A DNA stretch of 24,754 nt, from NCBI GenBank assembly GCA_964364175.1, contig CAYILR010000052.1:1-24754 (forward strand). Direction: 5' to 3'. The notes beneath the pieces were generated by a model. That model had not been told where the DNA came from. It worked only from the letters and a program-made list of their open reading frames with translations, and did no database searches. Position numbers and translations under genes: made by a program. Within the stretch, counting starts at the first letter, position 1. Every line of letters starts with the position of its first letter. Source of the DNA: CAYILR01 sp964364175. Its GTDB lineage: Bacteria > Bdellovibrionota > UBA1018. Shown in pieces: positions 22,086 to 24,754 of this stretch.

Positions 22086-23381
22086 ATGAGTTACCAATTT
22101 CAATCCCATATTTGGGACACCAGTGATTTGTATCGCAACGCAGTCATGCAGTTGGAGAGCGCCTCAAAAACGATGCGCTTGGATCCGAACATTGCAGAGC
22201 GGCTGAAAGTGCCGAAGCGTGCATTGATTGTTTCCGTGCCGATTCGTCTGGACGATGGGTCGATCAAAGTTTTCGAGGGATATCGAGTTCAGCACAACAT
22301 GACCCTGGGGCCCGGAAAAGGTGGGATTCGTTTTCATCCGGAAGTGAATCTTTCTGAAGTCGCGGGTCTGGCAATGTTGATGACTTTTAAATGTTCGCTT
22401 GTGGGCTTGCCTCTGGGTGGAGCCAAGGGGGGGATTCGAGTTGATCCATCCGTGCTTTCGCGCCAGGAAGCGCAGGCGATGACCCGTCGGTACACAACCG
22501 AAATCAATATGATCATCGGTCCGGACAAAGATATTCCAGCGCCGGACGTGGGAACGGACTCTCAGCACATGGCGTGGATGATGGATACTTTTTCGCAAGA
22601 AAAAGGATTTGCGATTCCGGGAGTGGTCACTGGCAAACCGATTGAAATCGGTGGATCTCTGGGTCGAAATGAGAGTACAGGACGTGGAGTGGTTTACTCC
22701 ATTCAGCATGCGGTGAAGCATTTGAGTTCGATCGGAAAACCAGCGCCCCGCATTGATCAAAGCACGACAGTGGCAGTGCACGGGTTTGGTAAGGTCGGAG
22801 CAATTGCGGCGAATGAGATTCACCAACTGGGTGCGAAAGTCGTGGCAGCGGGGGATCACACGGGTGCTCTGTACAACAAAAACGGAATCGATATTCCTGC
22901 GCTGATGAAGTTTGCGATCGCAAACCGCGGAGTCAAAGGATTCCCAGGTGCGGACGAAATGACCAATGATGATTTGCTGGCGTTGCCTGTGGATATTTTG
23001 ATTCCAGCAGCAATCGACGGAGTCATCACCGCTAAGAACGTGCATCAAGTCAAAGCCAAGATCATTGCCGAGGGCGCGAATGGTCCCATCACAGCCGATG
23101 CGCTCGAGGACCTGGAGTCTCGCGGAGTGTTTATTATTCCGGATATTCTGTGCAACGCTGGCGGCGTGATTGTTTCGTACTTTGAGTGGGTGCAAGGGCT
23201 GCAGAACTTCTTCTGGAACGAGAGCGAAGTGAATGAGAAATTAGCTGAGGTCATGGCCGCTGCGTTCAAAAAGGTGGTCGAGATCCAGGCTCAGTACAAA
23301 TGCGGCATGAAAACAGCTGCTTTGATTGCTGGGATTGATCGGTTGAATCGCGCGATGCTGTTGCGTGGGTTGTTTCCGTAA
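22086..23381 (+). CDS. Glutamate dehydrogenase
   Basis: 431 residues from ATG 22086, which gives the usual family length. AGAGGG lies upstream at a longish 11-bp spacing. ATG 22059 and TTG 22005 extend the frame but add residues with no family match. The enzyme interconverts glutamate with 2-oxoglutarate and ammonia. Visible signatures are G-P-G-K-G-G-I-R-F-H-P-E and the Glu/Leu/Phe/Val dehydrogenase motif L-P-L-G-G-A-K-G-G-I-R-V-D-P, which hold substrate-binding and catalytic lysines. Also present are P-A-P-D-V-G-T and the Rossmann segment V-H-G-F-G-K-V-G. The cofactor, NAD or NADP, cannot be settled by eye. For an amino-acid-consuming organism a catabolic role is plausible. It stands alone, divergent from topA. 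Confidence 0.93.
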   Translation: MSYQFQSHIWDTSDLYRNAVMQLESASKTMRLDPNIAERLKVPKRALIVSVPIRLDDGSIKVFEGYRVQHNMTLGPGKGGIRFHPEVNLSEVAGLAMLMTFKCSLVGLPLGGAKGGIRVDPSVLSRQEAQAMTRRYTTEINMIIGPDKDIPAPDVGTDSQHMAWMMDTFSQEKGFAIPGVVTGKPIEIGGSLGRNESTGRGVVYSIQHAVKHLSSIGKPAPRIDQSTTVAVHGFGKVGAIAANEIHQLGAKVVAAGDHTGALYNKNGIDIPALMKFAIANRGVKGFPGADEMTNDDLLALPVDILIPAAIDGVITAKNVHQVKAKIIAEGANGPITADALEDLESRGVFIIPDILCNAGGVIVSYFEWVQGLQNFFWNESEVNEKLAEVMAAAFKKVVEIQAQYKCGMKTAALIAGIDRLNRAMLLRGLFP

Positions 23382-23418
23382 GGCAAGAGTTGTATCAATA
23401 GGATGATATACTGTGACA

Positions 23419-23466
23419 ATGGACCTGCTAGAAATCAAAAAAGCCTACCAGAGTCGAGTGACTTGA
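23419..23466 (+). pseudogene. Possible stub of a J-domain-like gene start (15 codons)
   Basis: ATG 23419 opens M-D-L-L-E-I-K-K-A-Y-Q-S-R-V-T and stops at TGA 23464-23466, running into the end of the convergent tail-fibre-like gene. The E-I-K-K-A-Y core resembles the second helix of a J-domain, which would fit a gene truncated when the neighbouring segment arrived. The match is only a few residues and no ribosome binding site is seen, so this may be chance. Confidence 0.2.
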
Positions 23467-24716
23467 AAATACCAATATGCCACAAATTGACCTGTACAAC
23501 TTCGCAAGTGCAGGTACAAAAAATCCCCTGAACTCAAATTAAAAACCCCTGCCATGGGAATTCCTTGATAGTCACCCACGCTCACGGCCTCATAGCGCAT
23601 TAGAGTCCCGTTGACATCAGCTTGCCAGGGGTCTGTGTTGCCTGGATCCGTTGTGTTTTTAGTGATCAGCGCCACCGGATTACAAGCGGTCCCGTGAACG
23701 AACTGAGCCTGAACTAAATAGCCCCCAGTCGTGTTGACCGTTATTTTATCTCCATCGACTGTGCTTTGGGTGATGGAGAGATCAGTCCCAACGGTCGAGG
23801 CATTTACAAAGTAAACTTGCTTGTTTTTTGTCGATCCATAACCGCTAAAAGTGTCGAGCTTGGCATACGAAGATCCAGCGATTTGCTTCTGCCCGAGTTG
23901 AAACCAGTTTGTCGCATTCGTAGCAAGCTGCACAGAATGATACTGACTACTGAGTACTAACGTTGCTGCTCCATCGATTGTGCCAGAGGCAGGGCTAATG
24001 GTGACGGAGTTTGAGCTCGAGTCTGTTTTTTTCACAGTGTACACTTGCCCAGAGCCCGCTGCAGCCACTGCCGGTAGGGTGATCGTTACATTTCCAGCGG
24101 TGGCATCGACTAGAGCAACTGTTTGTCCGGCAGTGAGCGTGGCATTGGCCGTAGGAGAGGTCACACTGTAGGTTTGAATTCCACCGGTGGTGCTGACTTG
24201 AGTGGAAGTCAGCGTGCTGTTGGTCAGTTTGGCTGCAGTTACATTTGCATCCAGAATTTTTGTCGTCGTCACAGCATCACTTCCAAGCACTGCTGCAGTC
24301 ACAGAACTTGAAGCAAGTTTTGCAGTCGTCACGTTGCTGTCTAAAATCTTCACCGTAGTAACAGCGTCAGAAGCAAGCGAAGCCGCTCCTAGTGTTGCAG
24401 GGGCCCACTTAGCAGCTACCGCTGTATCGTAGACTAAAACTTTGGCTGTAGTCGGAGCACCTGAGTCAATATTAATTCCCTGAAGGGCCGTCGCGTCAGC
24501 TGCACCCACTACCGTCAAAGGAGCCCATTTCGAACTTGCTGAGTTCCACCCGAGAACTTGGTTATTGGCAATGGAAGCAAGTGCGCTTGTATCAATCGCT
24601 TGCCCTCCAAGATAAGAATCCGAATACGTTTTAGTGGCTGCGTGAAGCCCCGAAGAAGGAGCACCAGCAAGAACCAGAGCGCCACTCAGAGTTCCTCCAG
24701 CGAGCGGTAAATAAGC
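23445..24716 (-). pseudogene. Phage tail-fibre-like protein, 5' end interrupted
   Basis: The frame is open from 24716 down to TAG 23445-23447 (423 codons), but an in-frame TGA at 24717-24719 closes it upstream. No ATG, GTG or TTG occurs before TTG 24518. The first residues (Y-L-P-L-A-G-G-T-L-S-G-A-L, then L-H-A-A-T-K-T-Y) are the classic phage tail-fibre motif, which normally sits inside a longer protein. Next come two 30-residue stalk repeats. A beta-helix-like segment follows, with V-T-I-T-L-P, D-G-A-A-T-L-V-L-S-S-Q-Y and N-W-F-Q-L-G. The C-terminal domain of about 140 residues, ending in F-Q-V-T-R-L-W, resembles trimeric C1q/TNF-like tips. Either the gene is broken by a nonsense or frameshift change, or a real start lies in another frame beyond the edge. 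In predatory bacteria such fibres can be host-encoded surface adhesins. Confidence 0.6.
24192..24371 (-). repeat. Two 90-bp tandem repeats coding for a fibre stalk
   Basis: Two adjacent 90-bp units (24282-24371 and 24192-24281, read on the minus strand) encode 30-residue repeats that both begin S-D-A-V-T-T-x-K-I-L-D-x-N-V-T-x-A-K-L. They share 18 of 30 residues by my count. Repeats of this V-T-x-x-K-L type form the trimeric stalk of phage and phage-derived fibres and are prone to expansion and contraction by recombination. Confidence 0.75.
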
Positions 24717-24754
24717 TCATATGGATGACCAACCTTGCAAGGCAAAAAATTACT

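Noticed and set aside
22164..23195. Long minus-strand open frame opposite the glutamate dehydrogenase gene (343 codons)
   Set aside because: It lies fully antisense to a clear enzyme gene, is rich in His, Arg, Ser and Cys as expected from a shadow frame, and has no motif.
23445..24754. Full prophage at the right edge
   Set aside because: Only one tail-fibre-like gene is visible; no integrase, capsid, terminase or attachment repeats are in the window.

Overview
The window looks like chromosome of a Gram-negative, flagellated bacterium, most likely from the Bdellovibrionota/Oligoflexia. Three things support this: a TIGR02147/DUF4423-type protein with an N-terminal HTH, a short 277-residue flagellin of Bdellovibrio type, and many secreted or lipid-anchored proteins of unknown role (leucine-rich repeats, RCC1 propeller, FecR, metzincin). 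The placement is an inference from remembered family distributions. I saw no rRNA, tRNA, CRISPR array or insertion sequence.

Layout. Positions 1-700 hold a decayed BrnT/BrnA-type toxin-antitoxin locus: about 27 codons of a BrnT-like toxin run directly into an intact RHH antitoxin gene, behind a small inverted repeat. Positions 700-5020 carry two divergent genes for exported proteins: a 937-aa LRR protein ending in a permuted NlpC/P60 (YiiX-like) hydrolase domain, and a 460-aa unknown. Positions 5009-9442 (minus) form a tight cluster of TPR/outer-membrane-barrel protein, DEAD-box RNA helicase and YbiT-like ABC-F ATPase. Divergent from it, positions 9475-12140 encode a FecR-domain protein and a seven-bladed RCC1 lipoprotein with a 4-bp start/stop overlap, followed by a small secreted protein.

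A strong bidirectional hairpin terminator at about 12.9 kb separates this from trmB and the flagellin gene fliC (minus). The flagellin leader is rich in signals: a sigma-28 promoter with exact 11-bp spacing, four ANGGA (CsrA-type) motifs, one of them in a hairpin loop, and a six-codon upstream ORF whose two Gly codons are the flagellin Shine-Dalgarno sequence. Next come a small lipoprotein, the TIGR02147 gene, a small cysteine-containing secreted protein, a metzincin-type zinc protease, an AAA ATPase with a C-terminal winged-helix-like region, topoisomerase I (topA) and a divergent glutamate dehydrogenase. The window ends in a phage tail-fibre-like gene (minus) whose reading frame is interrupted by a TGA about 35 bp inside the window edge.

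How the parts may work together. The helicase and ABC-F genes probably share an RNA/translation-stress role. The TPR-barrel, FecR and RCC1 lipoprotein genes form a compact divergent envelope module with no characterised counterpart that I can name, and are my best candidate for an undescribed system. The flagellin leader is the best candidate for undescribed cis-regulation. The ABC-F protein shows a coherent asymmetry: one composite ATP site is intact and the other has lost all its key residues.
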